Below, one piece after another: positions 27,001 through 35,531 of a stretch of DNA of 54,677 bases. The notes under the pieces were generated by a model, which ran no database searches, had not been told where the DNA came from, and saw only the letters and a list, made by a program, of their open reading frames with translations. The translations under genes and the position numbers were made by a program. Source of the stretch: Microbacteriaceae bacterium. Its GTDB lineage: Bacteria > Actinomycetota > Actinomycetes > Actinomycetales > Microbacteriaceae. Numbering within the stretch: the first letter of the stretch is position 1; every line of letters starts with the position of its first letter. Location: contig JAHEFZ010000006.1 in the NCBI GenBank assembly GCA_024639935.1, positions 75,449-130,125 on the forward strand, read 5' to 3'.

Positions 27001-27740
27001 TGGTTTTACGTGCCTCGGCCGAGTCTCAAGCCAAGTTGCTCGATGTCCTTGCGCTCGATACCGAAGACATTGTGATCAGCCGAACTATCGCCGACGCACA
27101 CACTGTTTTAGCTGAACTTGACACAGACGCTGAGTATCAGCGTCTCGTGCGCGAGGCGGAAGAATGGGCAGATCGACATGACGAGATCGAACGACGTTGT
27201 GAACACCTCGAGTCGGACATTAGGGTTGCGCGATCGCGCATAGCGCACGATCGCGAACGCGAAAAGGGTTCTCGGGACGCAAAAGAACTGACGTCACTGG
27301 AACACGAAATTGAGTCGCTTGAGCACCGGATCGAGATGCTCGAAGAACAAGAAATGGCCGCATTGGCCGAACGCGACGAAGTGGCAGGCAGCTGGAACGC
27401 AATCAAAATTGCCCGTGACTCATTCCACGACGTGCGCGCGGAGGCGCGCGATTCACGCCTGTCGGAAATCGACGCGTCCAATCGGCGCCGCGCCGAGATC
27501 GTGAAGGCACGTGCCGCGATCGCTTCGTCGCTGCCGACCGAATTATGGGAATTGTATGAACGCCAGCGCGAGCGTTACGGCGTTGGCGCGTCGCAATTGC
27601 GCGCGGGAATTACATCGGCAAGCGGAGTGACCTTGACACCGGGGCAACTCCAGGACGTACGAGCGGCCGACGCCGATGAGGTGCTGATGTGCCCGGACAG
27701 CAACGCGATTTTGATTCGGACCGCGGAGTCGGGATTGTGA
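27000..27740 (+). CDS. C4-type zinc-ribbon family protein with lost zinc cysteines
   Basis: A 246-residue protein with a long coiled coil (about 30-175, rich in Glu, Arg and heptads such as LEHEIESLEHRIEMLEEQE). The C-terminal part aligns with the DUF164/zf-RING_7 ribbon of actinobacterial homologues. In that family two CxxC pairs bind zinc. Here the first pair is gone (GVGASQLRAGITSASGVTL) and the second reads MCPDSNAILIRT, with one cysteine. Function of the family is unknown. It is coupled to the Nif3 gene by TGATG and to the RNase H gene by GTGA. Confidence 0.85.
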   Translation: MVLRASAESQAKLLDVLALDTEDIVISRTIADAHTVLAELDTDAEYQRLVREAEEWADRHDEIERRCEHLESDIRVARSRIAHDREREKGSRDAKELTSLEHEIESLEHRIEMLEEQEMAALAERDEVAGSWNAIKIARDSFHDVRAEARDSRLSEIDASNRRRAEIVKARAAIASSLPTELWELYERQRERYGVGASQLRAGITSASGVTLTPGQLQDVRAADADEVLMCPDSNAILIRTAESGL

Positions 27741-28153
27741 CGCGATACATCGTTGAAGCGGACGGAGGTTCTCGGGGAAACCCCGGGATCGCGGCTGGGG
27801 GAGCGGTTGTCATCGACGCTGAGACGGGCGAAGTTCTCGCAGAAGTCGGGATTTTCGTCGGAATTGCGACCAATAACGTCGCCGAATACTCAGGGCTGGT
27901 GGGTGGTCTGCGCAAGGCCCGCGAACTTGATCCCTCTGCATCGATCCACGTTCGAATGGATTCGAAACTCGTCGTCGAGCAAATGTCAGGGAGATGGAAA
28001 ATCAAGCACTCCGATATGCAGGTACTTGCTCGGGAAGCACAGGCACTCATCGCGGGAACGGACGTGACGTTCGAATGGATTGCCCGTGAATTCAATTCCC
28101 GCGCGGATGCTGTCGCGAACGAATCAATGGACCGTCGCGTCTCGTTCGGCTAG
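27737..28153 (+). CDS. Ribonuclease H-family protein
   Basis: A 138-residue RNase HI-like protein that cuts RNA in RNA:DNA hybrids. The four acidic residues are present: D9 in VEADGGSRGNPG, E50 in NNVAEYSGL, D75 in VRMDSKLVV and D124 in FNSRADAVANE. The basic protrusion of E. coli RNase HI is short or absent. In mycobacteria the homologue is fused to a CobC/phosphatase domain; here it is a single domain. The start (GTG at 27737) overlaps the previous stop; upstream open frame belongs to the zinc-ribbon gene. The rnpB gene follows at once. Confidence 0.9.
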   Translation: MTRYIVEADGGSRGNPGIAAGGAVVIDAETGEVLAEVGIFVGIATNNVAEYSGLVGGLRKARELDPSASIHVRMDSKLVVEQMSGRWKIKHSDMQVLAREAQALIAGTDVTFEWIAREFNSRADAVANESMDRRVSFG

Positions 28154-28157
28154 TGGA

Positions 28158-28163
28158 TAGCAT
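28158..28163 (+). promoter_or_regulatory. -10-like element of rnpB
   Basis: TAGCAT lies just after the RNase H stop and six bases before the proposed RNA 5' end near 28170. No convincing -35 is seen. Confidence 0.4.
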
Positions 28164-28169
28164 GGAGTA

Positions 28170-28510
28170 GCGAGAGGGTCGGCCAGGCGGTCGCGTCACC
28201 GAAAGGTGCCGAGGAACGTCCGGGCTCCACAGAGCAGGATGGTGGGTAACGCCCACCCGGGGTAACCCGCGAGACAGTGCCACAGAGAATAGACCGCCCG
28301 CAAGGGTAAGGGTGAAACGGTGGTGTAAGAGACCACCAGGAGGCCGGGTGACCGGCTTCGCTCGGTAAACCTCGTCCGGAGCAAGACCAGACAGATGCCA
28401 TTGACGCTGCTCGCCGAGGCATCGGGTAGGTTGCTAGAACTCCGCGGTAACGCGTAGTCGAGAAAGATGACCGTCCACGACAGAACCCGGCGTATCGGCC
28501 GGCCCCTCGT
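28170..28510 (+). ncRNA. rnpB: RNase P RNA (class A)
   Basis: Catalytic RNA that trims tRNA precursors. The universal core is present: GAGGAACGTCCGGGCTCCAC near 28210 (CR-I region), the ACAGAGCA-type segment after it, and the 3' core ACAGAACCCGGCGTATCGG (about 28480-28498). The P1 helix pairs GGGTCGGCC (28176-28184) with GGCCGGCCC (28497-28505) with one G-U pair. Length near 340 nt fits actinobacterial class A RNA. The exact ends are estimated. The convergent ppgK gene ends three bases after the proposed 3' end. Confidence 0.96.
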
Positions 28511-28512
28511 CT

Positions 28513-29268
28513 CTAACGTTCGATTGGAACGAGTGCTGCGGCACCCAAAATCCCTGCGTTGTTGAAATGCTGCGCAGGAACAATCGGTGTTCGAAGTGTC
28601 AAGAGTGGCAAGAAGTTTTGGTAATCCTTTGATACACCGCCGCCAACGACGAACAGTGAGGGGGAGAACAACATTTCCAGTGTCGAGTAAAAGACCTGCA
28701 GGTGTTCGGCCCAGCGGCTCCACGAGAGGCGCTTTCGCTCTCGGACGACATTCGCAGCGAGTTGCTCGGCTGTCCGATTGTGGCGACCGGGCAAAGTCAT
28801 GTGTCCGAGCTCAGAATTCGGTACAAGTACACCGTTGTAGATCAGCGCCGAGCCGATTCCTGTTCCCAGCGTTGTCACGAGGACGAGTCCCTGAACTCCC
28901 CGTGCCGCGCCGAACATGTATTCCGCGAAACCAGCCGCGTCAGCATCGTTGACGACGTGAACCGACCGCCCGAGCGTTGCCTCGAGCAAGTCTCCAACAT
29001 TGAGGCCAACCCACGACGAATCAACATTCGATGCAGAAAATGCGACCTCATCGATGATGACAGCGGGGAAGCACACGCCGACTGGCAGGGAACCATGGGG
29101 GTCGAGTTGTTCAACCAAGTCGCGGCACACGCGCGCGACGTCACCTGGAATTGCACCGTCGGGCGTGCCGACCTTAATTTTTTCACCGATGAATTGGCCA
29201 GAGACGACATCGACGATTGCGGCTTTGATACCGGTCCCACCGATGTCGATGCCAATGGTGTGTGTCAT
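28513..29268 (-). CDS. ppgK: Polyphosphate glucokinase
   Basis: Phosphorylates glucose using inorganic polyphosphate, and often ATP. It is a 251-residue ROK-type kinase: phosphate-1 motif GIDIGGTGIKAAIVD at the N-terminus, NDADAAGFAE with catalytic Asp, phosphate-2 LVTTLGTGIGSALI, and the PpgK-specific segment SELGHMTLPGRHNRTAEQ with the REKRLSW-type region (RERKRLSWSRWAEHL). The start at 29268 is set by GGAGATC before the ATG; earlier in-frame codons lack a site. Confidence 0.94.
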   Translation of the reverse strand: MTHTIGIDIGGTGIKAAIVDVVSGQFIGEKIKVGTPDGAIPGDVARVCRDLVEQLDPHGSLPVGVCFPAVIIDEVAFSASNVDSSWVGLNVGDLLEATLGRSVHVVNDADAAGFAEYMFGAARGVQGLVLVTTLGTGIGSALIYNGVLVPNSELGHMTLPGRHNRTAEQLAANVVRERKRLSWSRWAEHLQVFYSTLEMLFSPSLFVVGGGVSKDYQNFLPLLTLRTPIVPAQHFNNAGILGAAALVPIER

Positions 29269-29332
29269 GGTGATCTCCGGATACGAATGAGCGCGGTTGG
29301 GGCGATAATGGCATTCTACTGAGGGAGTTTCC

Positions 29333-29503
29333 ATGGCGTGGTGGTACAACCATCGAACCGGAGAAGTTGAAGAAGGACCATTGTCACTCGGCAGTGACCG
29401 TGACGGACCGTTCGAGACTCGCGACGATGCTGCGCGGGCACCCCAGATCGCTGCTGAACGCGCGCAGGCGTGGCGTGACGACGAGGATGCGGCGGACAAC
29501 TAG
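29333..29503 (+). CDS. Small conserved actinobacterial protein (SPOR-domain-like annotation)
   Basis: A 56-residue acidic protein: it starts MAWWYNHRTGEVEEGPL, then GPFETRDDAARAPQIAAERAQ, and ends in an acidic tail. Short proteins of this pattern are common in actinobacteria and often carry a SPOR-domain label, though the match is weak and no function is known. GAGGGAG lies five bases before the ATG. It sits between divergent ppgK and convergent nadE. The GAAGCCTC/GAGCCTTC imperfect palindrome at 29513-29528 follows the stop and may help end transcription. Confidence 0.75.
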   Translation: MAWWYNHRTGEVEEGPLSLGSDRDGPFETRDDAARAPQIAAERAQAWRDDEDAADN

Positions 29504-29542
29504 CGAGTGATCGAAGCCTCGAGCCTTCCGGGGATTACGCTT

Positions 29543-31234
29543 CTAGACCAAACCGGAGGTGTGACGCACGGTGATCGGAAGGCGCCGTTCTCGACCGAAC
29601 GCCATTTGAGAGATTCGGGGACCGATCGCAGCCTGCCGACGTTTCCATTCACTTCCCGCGACCAGATTCGCTATCCGTTCTACTGTTTCGCGATCGAATC
29701 CCGCCGAAACGACAGCGTTGACCGACTGTCGTTGAGCGACGAGCAATTCGAGAATCGCGTCAAGGACGTCGTAGGGCGGCAGCGAATCCTGGTCGGTCTG
29801 GTCGGGGCGAAGTTCTGCGCTCGGTGCCTTAGTGATCGAGTTCAGGGGTATCGGCGGAGTCTCGCCACGAGCACTGGCGCGGACATTTCGCCAGCGCGCC
29901 AAGTCCCAGACGAGCGTTTTGAAGACATCCTTGAGTGGAGCGAAGCCACCAACGGTGTCACCGTACATCGTCGAGTAGCCCACGGCCACCTCGGACTTGT
30001 TGCCGGTCGTGAGAACCAGATGCCCGTGTTGGTTACTGAGCGCCATCAGGATCATGCCTCGTGCGCGCGCCTGGATGTTCTCAGCGGCAATCCCCGTCAA
30101 TTCCAGTTGGGTCTCGAACGGCGCTACAAGGCCGGCAATCGGTTGGACGTCATAATGGCATCCGACTATTGTCGCCAGGTCGCGAGCATCATCTTTGGAT
30201 CCGTCGCTGGAATACTTGCTGGGCATCGACACACCGTAGACGCGGTTTGCACCTATTGCATCCGCTGCAATCACGGCACACACGGCGCTATCGATGCCTC
30301 CACTCAACCCCAAGGCGATTGAGGGGAAGCCGTTTTTGGTGACGTAATCACGGACGCCAAGGACAAGAGCATTCCAGACGGCCTCGATGTCGGGCAGATC
30401 GGCACCAATGAAGGGTGTAATGGTGTCCTCTGGTTCCGCAAGGGTGAAGCCATCCGCCGATTCACCGTTTCCACGGATGTCGATGAGTTCGAGTGCTGAT
30501 TCGAAACGTGTCGCCCGCAAAAGCGTCGAACCAGACGAATCAAGAACAGCGCTGTCGCCGTCGAAAACAAGGTCGTCCTGCCCGCCCACCGCGTTGACAT
30601 AGACAACGGAGGCACCGAATTCGGCTGCTCGAGTTGCTAACAGTGGAAACCGCATTTCGTCCTTCGCCAACTCGAACGGCGACGCGTTAATGACGACGAC
30701 TGCGTCAACGTTACGGGCCGCAAGCTCGGCGACTGGCCCATCAGAGCGCCACAGATCCTCACAGATGAGAAAACCCGTCACCACCCCACCGAGATTCTGA
30801 ACAAGGGTTCCGGCCCCGGGAACGAACACGCGTTCTTCGTCGAAGACGGAATAGTTCGGCAGGTGACGCTTGGCGTACGTTGCCACAATCCGACCCTCGT
30901 GTAGGAGGGCGAGCGAGTTGTGTGCTCGAGCGCCACCGAACTCAGTGTCGGACGCTTCAGAGAGGTAGCCCACAACAACCACCGCATCGCCGAATCCGTC
31001 GGACGCGAGTCTGGCGGCGAGCGAGGCAACCCCGGATTCTGATTGACGGATGAAGTCGATGCTCGACGCGAGGTCATCCACGGGGTAACCCGTAATCGAC
31101 ATCTCTGGTGTGACGATCACGCGGGCGCCGCGCGAGTATGCGTTCGAGGTTGCATCCAGAATCGCACGCGAGTTGCCCGCGATGTCACCCACGATGGGGT
31201 TCAATTGGGCGAGAGCGAACCGAATCCACGACAT
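29543..31234 (-). CDS. nadE: Glutamine-dependent NAD+ synthetase
   Basis: Makes NAD+ from deamido-NAD+, ATP and glutamine. It is 563 residues. The N-terminal nitrilase-type glutaminase has E44 (VTPEMSITGY), K122 (TYAKRHLPNY) and C158 (GFLICEDLW). The C-terminal synthetase has the ATP loop SGGIDSA at 311-317 and GNKSEVAVGYSTMYGD further on. The start at 31234 is supported by a TAGGCT element seven bases upstream without a Shine-Dalgarno, suggesting a leaderless mRNA. In-frame sequence upstream overlaps glnA2 and is a shadow. Confidence 0.95.
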   Translation of the reverse strand: MSWIRFALAQLNPIVGDIAGNSRAILDATSNAYSRGARVIVTPEMSITGYPVDDLASSIDFIRQSESGVASLAARLASDGFGDAVVVVGYLSEASDTEFGGARAHNSLALLHEGRIVATYAKRHLPNYSVFDEERVFVPGAGTLVQNLGGVVTGFLICEDLWRSDGPVAELAARNVDAVVVINASPFELAKDEMRFPLLATRAAEFGASVVYVNAVGGQDDLVFDGDSAVLDSSGSTLLRATRFESALELIDIRGNGESADGFTLAEPEDTITPFIGADLPDIEAVWNALVLGVRDYVTKNGFPSIALGLSGGIDSAVCAVIAADAIGANRVYGVSMPSKYSSDGSKDDARDLATIVGCHYDVQPIAGLVAPFETQLELTGIAAENIQARARGMILMALSNQHGHLVLTTGNKSEVAVGYSTMYGDTVGGFAPLKDVFKTLVWDLARWRNVRASARGETPPIPLNSITKAPSAELRPDQTDQDSLPPYDVLDAILELLVAQRQSVNAVVSAGFDRETVERIANLVAGSEWKRRQAAIGPRISQMAFGRERRLPITVRHTSGLV

Positions 31235-31240
31235 AACAAG

Positions 31241-31247
31241 TAGCCTA
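31241..31247. promoter_or_regulatory. Bidirectional -10 element between nadE and glnA2
   Basis: TAGCCTA reads TAGCCT rightward and TAGGCT leftward. Leftward it lies seven bases from the nadE ATG, giving a leaderless transcript. Rightward it would start glnA2 mRNA near 31253, leaving about 25 bases of leader with the GAAGGAG ribosome site. One symmetric element can thus serve both genes. Confidence 0.5.
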
Positions 31248-31277
31248 GTAGCGCAAGGAAAGCGTCGAAGGAGTCCC

Positions 31278-32609
31278 ATGGAAAAGCAGCAGGAGTTTGT
31301 GCTCCGCACCATTGAGGAACGCGGTGTCAAGTTTGTCCGCCTGTGGTTCACCGACGTGTCGGGGACGCTCAAGAACGTCGCACTTGCGCCGGCGGAAGTT
31401 GAAGGAGCTTTTGCCGAGGGGCTCGGAGTGGACGGATCGTCCGTGGAAGGACTCACTCGGGTTTATGAGGCGGACGTGTTGTTGCATCCCGATCCCACGA
31501 CCTTCCAAGTGCTCCCGTGGCGCGGTCAAGTTGACCCGACTGCTCGGATGTTCTGCGACATCACGACTCCCGACGGTCAGGCTGCGGCAACGGACCCTCG
31601 GTATGTGCTGCGCCGGACGCTCGCCCGGGCTGCGGAGAAGGGCTTCACGTTCTATACGCACCCAGAGATAGAGTTTTATCTCTTTAAAGACAACAATCAG
31701 GGAAACCCCATCCCGGTCGACGAGGCCGGATATTTCGACAATGTTCCCGGTGGAACCGCCCATGATTTCCGCCGCAATGCTGTTCGACACCTCGAAGACC
31801 TGGGCATCTCGGTCGAGTTTTCGCACCACGAAGCGGGACCTGGTCAGAATGAGATCGACCTTCGGTACGCTGACGCGTTGACTACCGCCGACAACATTCA
31901 GACCTTCAGGACGGTTGTCAAAGAAGCCGCAATAGAACAGGGCGTTTACGCGACCTTCATGCCCAAGCCTCTTGCGAACCACCCGGGGAGCGGAATGCAC
32001 ACTCACATGTCGCTTTTCGAGGGTGATTCGAACGCGTTCTATGATGCGAGTAAGCCTTATCAGCTGTCGACTATCGGCAGACAGTTTATTGCCGGGATCC
32101 TCACCCACGCCCACGAAATCACCGCGGTAACGAATCAGTTCGTGAATTCGTACAAGCGACTTTGGGGCGGCGGCGAGGCCCCACCGTTCATCACCTGGGG
32201 TCACAACAACACGTCGGCTCTCGTGCGCGTGCCGATGTACAAACCGGGTAAGGAGCAGTCGGTACGAATTGAATATCGCGGTCTGGACGCCGCTGCAAAC
32301 CCCTACCTCGCCTACGCACTCTTGTTGGCAGCGGGAATGAAAGGCATTGACGAAGGATACGATCTTGCGCCGGAAGCGGAGGGTGACATCGCGAGCCTCA
32401 CGGCGACCGAACGCCGCGCGCTTGGGTACCGCCCGCTCCCCGAAAATCTGCACCGCGCCTTGCACTACATGGAGGAGAGCGAACTGGTTGCGGAAACTCT
32501 CGGCGAGCAAGTCTTCAACTTCTTCATTCGCAATAAGCAAGCCGAATGGAATGCCTACGGTCGCCAAGTGACACCGTGGGAGTTGGACACGAACTTTCGC
32601 CAGTTGTAG
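31278..32609 (+). CDS. glnA2: Glutamine synthetase-family protein GlnA2
   Basis: A 443-residue glutamine synthetase fold enzyme. It has the ATP/Glu signatures HPEIEFYLF, HHEAGPGQNEIDLRY, NHPGSGMHTHMSLF and RIEYRGLDAAANPYLAYA. It belongs to the GlnA2 group, which in some actinobacteria makes gamma-glutamylpolyamines rather than glutamine. The loop that holds the adenylylation Tyr in GlnA1 reads DIASLTATERRALGY here, without a Tyr at that place, so GlnE should not modify it. It shares a symmetric promoter with nadE, and glnE follows after two bases. Confidence 0.92.
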   Translation: MEKQQEFVLRTIEERGVKFVRLWFTDVSGTLKNVALAPAEVEGAFAEGLGVDGSSVEGLTRVYEADVLLHPDPTTFQVLPWRGQVDPTARMFCDITTPDGQAAATDPRYVLRRTLARAAEKGFTFYTHPEIEFYLFKDNNQGNPIPVDEAGYFDNVPGGTAHDFRRNAVRHLEDLGISVEFSHHEAGPGQNEIDLRYADALTTADNIQTFRTVVKEAAIEQGVYATFMPKPLANHPGSGMHTHMSLFEGDSNAFYDASKPYQLSTIGRQFIAGILTHAHEITAVTNQFVNSYKRLWGGGEAPPFITWGHNNTSALVRVPMYKPGKEQSVRIEYRGLDAAANPYLAYALLLAAGMKGIDEGYDLAPEAEGDIASLTATERRALGYRPLPENLHRALHYMEESELVAETLGEQVFNFFIRNKQAEWNAYGRQVTPWELDTNFRQL

Positions 32610-32611
32610 GC

Positions 32612-35485
32612 ATGACTGCAGCACCGAGCCTCACCGATTTAGCCCGAGTCGGGTTTCTCAATCTGTCTGACGCGCGGGAACTTCTGGCGGCCAACGACTT
32701 CGACCTAGAGTGGTTCACGGTGGCCGCGAGTGCCGACAATGCTCTTCGCTGGCTCAGTCGTCTGGCAGATTCGTCCAGAGAGTTGCTCGACCCGATTCTT
32801 GTCGGAGAGGAACATCGCACCTCACTCATTCGAATTCTCGGAGCGAGTGATGGTCTCGCGGAGTTCCTTGTGCGAAAGCCGTCTGCGCTCGATCGGGCGC
32901 AACCACCGGAATCGTTGCCCACCGAAATCGACTACCGCGACGCGTTCGCAGGGGCGGTGACGTCGGACGAAATTCGTCTGAGCTATCGCGAACACCTGGT
33001 GACAATCGCCGCATGGGACCTTGCGCAACCGGACGCATCCGCGATCGTCCACGTGGTTGGCGCTGCCCTCGCAGACCTCGCTGGTGCGGTTCTGAATGCG
33101 GCTCTCCGACTGGCTAAAAGAAATATCGACGCGCCAACTAGTGTGATCGAAAACACGGCCCTCGCCATCGTGGGAATGGGCAAAGCAGGAGCTCGTGAAC
33201 TGAACTACGTGTCGGATGTCGATGTAATTTTCGTCTGCGACGCGCGGGGGATTGATTCACACGATGCGGTTGACCTCGCGACCAAGTGGGCGCGGTCCAT
33301 TGTAGCGACGGTCAGCGAGCCGAGCATCGAGCCCGCACTGTGGGAGTTGGACACCAATTTGAGGCCGGAAGGAGCGAAAGGCGCGCTTGTTCGAACGCTT
33401 GAATCTCACATCGCATATTACGAGCGTTGGGCCGAAAACTGGGAGTTTCAAGCCATGCTCAAGGCGCGCCCAATGGCAGGTGACGCAGAGCTCGGCGAGG
33501 AGTACCTTGCTGCGCTCACAGAGGTCGTGTGGTCGAGCTCGGCTCGGGAAGGTTTCGTTGAATCGGTCCAAAAGATGCGCGAGAGGGTGACGGCAAATAT
33601 CCCCGCTGATCTCAGGGAAGTCCAAATCAAGTTGGGACCGGGGGGACTGCGCGACGTCGAGTTCACCGTGCAGTTGCTGCAATTGGTGCACGGGAAAGAT
33701 GACGACTCGGTTCGTGTTCGCGATACGCTCACGGCGATTTCTCGATTGTCCGAGGGTGGCTACATCGGCCGAACCGAAGCACATTCGTTTTCACACCACT
33801 ATCGAGAATTGCGAGTATTGGAGCACCGGGTGCAACTACTCGCATTGCGCCGGACCCATCTCATGCCCGACGATTCTGAATTGCTCAGAATCGTCGCGCG
33901 ATCATCGGGACTCGCGGAAACGAGTGACGCACTGTTGGCACGGTGGAATGACATCAAACGGGACGTCCGTTCTTTACACCAGCGCCTTTTCTATCGGCCG
34001 TTACTATCGGCCGTCGCGAATTTGGCGGAAGACACCATCTTGTTGTCGAACGACCAAGCAGAGGCGCGACTACGCGCGAGCGGGTTCCGCGATGCGACCG
34101 GTGCACTTCGCCATATCAAGGCATTGACCTCAGGTGTTTCGCGAAGTGCGGCGATCCAACGAAACCTGCTGCCGGTGCTTCTCCATTGGATGTCTGAAGG
34201 TACTGATCCCGATGGCGGACTTGCAGCCTTTCGCACCATTAGTGACGCGCTCGGTGATTCGCACTGGTACCTCAGGATGTTGCGCGATTCCGTTGGCGCC
34301 GCTCAGCGACTCAGTCGTGTTCTTTCATTGTCGCGATATGTTTCAGTTCTGATCGAACGAGTGCCCGACGCGGTCGCGTGGCTTGATGACGACGACAATT
34401 TACGTCCACGTACGCGCACAACACTGATGGACGAGTTCGGTGCGATTGATTCTCGACACGACAGCGTTGAGGATGCCGCCAAGGCAGTTCGGTTCGCGAG
34501 ACGGCGCGAACTTCTGCGCGTCTCGTTGGCAGTCGTACTCGACCTGATTGACATCGAGCAAGCGGGAATCGCCCTATCCGACATTGCGACCGCCACAATT
34601 GACGCGATATCACGGCTCGCTCGCCGGGGTATTGACGGCATCGAGTTTGCCGTCATCGCAATGGGGCGTTTCGGTGGCCAAGAGCTCGGATTTTCGTCCG
34701 ATACCGATGTGCTCTGGGTTTTCCGAGACGACGGCGCGGGCGAGTCCGCCCATCAGCGTGCCGAAAAAATTGTTCATGCGGTCGTCGAACTTACCGAGGA
34801 TATGCGTTTCCCGCTCGAACTTGATGCCGGACTTCGGCCCGAAGGCAAGAACGGACCGTTGGTGCGCTCGCTCGACGCGTATCGAGCCTATTACGCGCAG
34901 TGGAGCGACATCTGGGAAACCCAAGCTCTCATCAGGGCTAAGCCGGTCGCAGGAGATCCAGCCTTGCTGGCGGAGTTCGACACAATGGCCGATGTGGTTC
35001 GTTACTCAGCCGAGATTTCCGATGAGGGAATCCGTGAAATTCGGCGGATTAAAGCGCGGGTCGAGACGGAGCGACTGCCGTTCGGTGCCGATGCGTCGCG
35101 GCACACCAAACTTGGTCGCGGGTCGCTCAGCGATGTCGAATGGCTAGTGCAATTGCTCCAACTGCAGAACGGACCAAGAATTGCCACTGTTCGTTCGCCG
35201 TCAACGCTGGACGCTTTGGCCGCTCTCATCGCGAATGGAATCATCACCGAAGCAGACGGTTCAGCGCTGCGAGAGGCCTGGATATTGAGTTCACGAATTC
35301 GCTCGGCGACCACCCTCTTTACCGGTAAAGGGTCGGATGTGATTCCGGTCGATCGTGTCGCCTTGGAAGGAATCGCTCGACTCATCGGATACCCCGCCGG
35401 TCGGGGATCCGAACTCGAAAACGACTATTTGCGAGTTACGCGCCAATCTCGCCAGGTATTCGAACGACTCTTCTACCCGTCTTAA
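32612..35485 (+). CDS. glnE: Glutamine synthetase adenylyltransferase / adenylyl-removing enzyme
   Basis: Adds and removes AMP on the adenylylated Tyr of GlnA1 according to nitrogen status. It is 957 residues with two nucleotidyltransferase domains: GMGKAGARELNYVSDVDVIFV (about 187-207, removing half) and AMGRFGGQELGFSSDTDVLWV (about 682-702, adding half), each followed by the LRPEG block. Starts two bases after the glnA2 stop, so co-transcribed. Convergent with its target gene glnA1. Confidence 0.96.
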   Translation: MTAAPSLTDLARVGFLNLSDARELLAANDFDLEWFTVAASADNALRWLSRLADSSRELLDPILVGEEHRTSLIRILGASDGLAEFLVRKPSALDRAQPPESLPTEIDYRDAFAGAVTSDEIRLSYREHLVTIAAWDLAQPDASAIVHVVGAALADLAGAVLNAALRLAKRNIDAPTSVIENTALAIVGMGKAGARELNYVSDVDVIFVCDARGIDSHDAVDLATKWARSIVATVSEPSIEPALWELDTNLRPEGAKGALVRTLESHIAYYERWAENWEFQAMLKARPMAGDAELGEEYLAALTEVVWSSSAREGFVESVQKMRERVTANIPADLREVQIKLGPGGLRDVEFTVQLLQLVHGKDDDSVRVRDTLTAISRLSEGGYIGRTEAHSFSHHYRELRVLEHRVQLLALRRTHLMPDDSELLRIVARSSGLAETSDALLARWNDIKRDVRSLHQRLFYRPLLSAVANLAEDTILLSNDQAEARLRASGFRDATGALRHIKALTSGVSRSAAIQRNLLPVLLHWMSEGTDPDGGLAAFRTISDALGDSHWYLRMLRDSVGAAQRLSRVLSLSRYVSVLIERVPDAVAWLDDDDNLRPRTRTTLMDEFGAIDSRHDSVEDAAKAVRFARRRELLRVSLAVVLDLIDIEQAGIALSDIATATIDAISRLARRGIDGIEFAVIAMGRFGGQELGFSSDTDVLWVFRDDGAGESAHQRAEKIVHAVVELTEDMRFPLELDAGLRPEGKNGPLVRSLDAYRAYYAQWSDIWETQALIRAKPVAGDPALLAEFDTMADVVRYSAEISDEGIREIRRIKARVETERLPFGADASRHTKLGRGSLSDVEWLVQLLQLQNGPRIATVRSPSTLDALAALIANGIITEADGSALREAWILSSRIRSATTLFTGKGSDVIPVDRVALEGIARLIGYPAGRGSELENDYLRVTRQSRQVFERLFYPS

Positions 35486-35489
35486 CGAC

Positions 35490-35513
35490 GAAAGCGCCAC
35501 CCGAAGGTGACGC
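35490..35513 (-). terminator. Intrinsic terminator of glnA1 with UUCG loop
   Basis: Read leftward, GCGTCACC (35513-35506), loop TTCG, GGTGGCGC (35501-35494) forms an eight-pair stem with one U-G pair, closed by the very stable C(UUCG)G tetraloop and followed by TTT. It lies 19 bases past the glnA1 stop and 9 bases past the convergent glnE stop, so it may stop both. Confidence 0.65.
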
Positions 35514-35531
35514 CTCGCCGTGCACGGTTGT

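Noticed and set aside
31245-32624. A 459-codon open frame opposite glnA2
   Set aside because: Runs antisense over the whole of a well-supported gene. Composition is Arg/Val-rich without any family motif; it is produced by the codon bias of the real gene.
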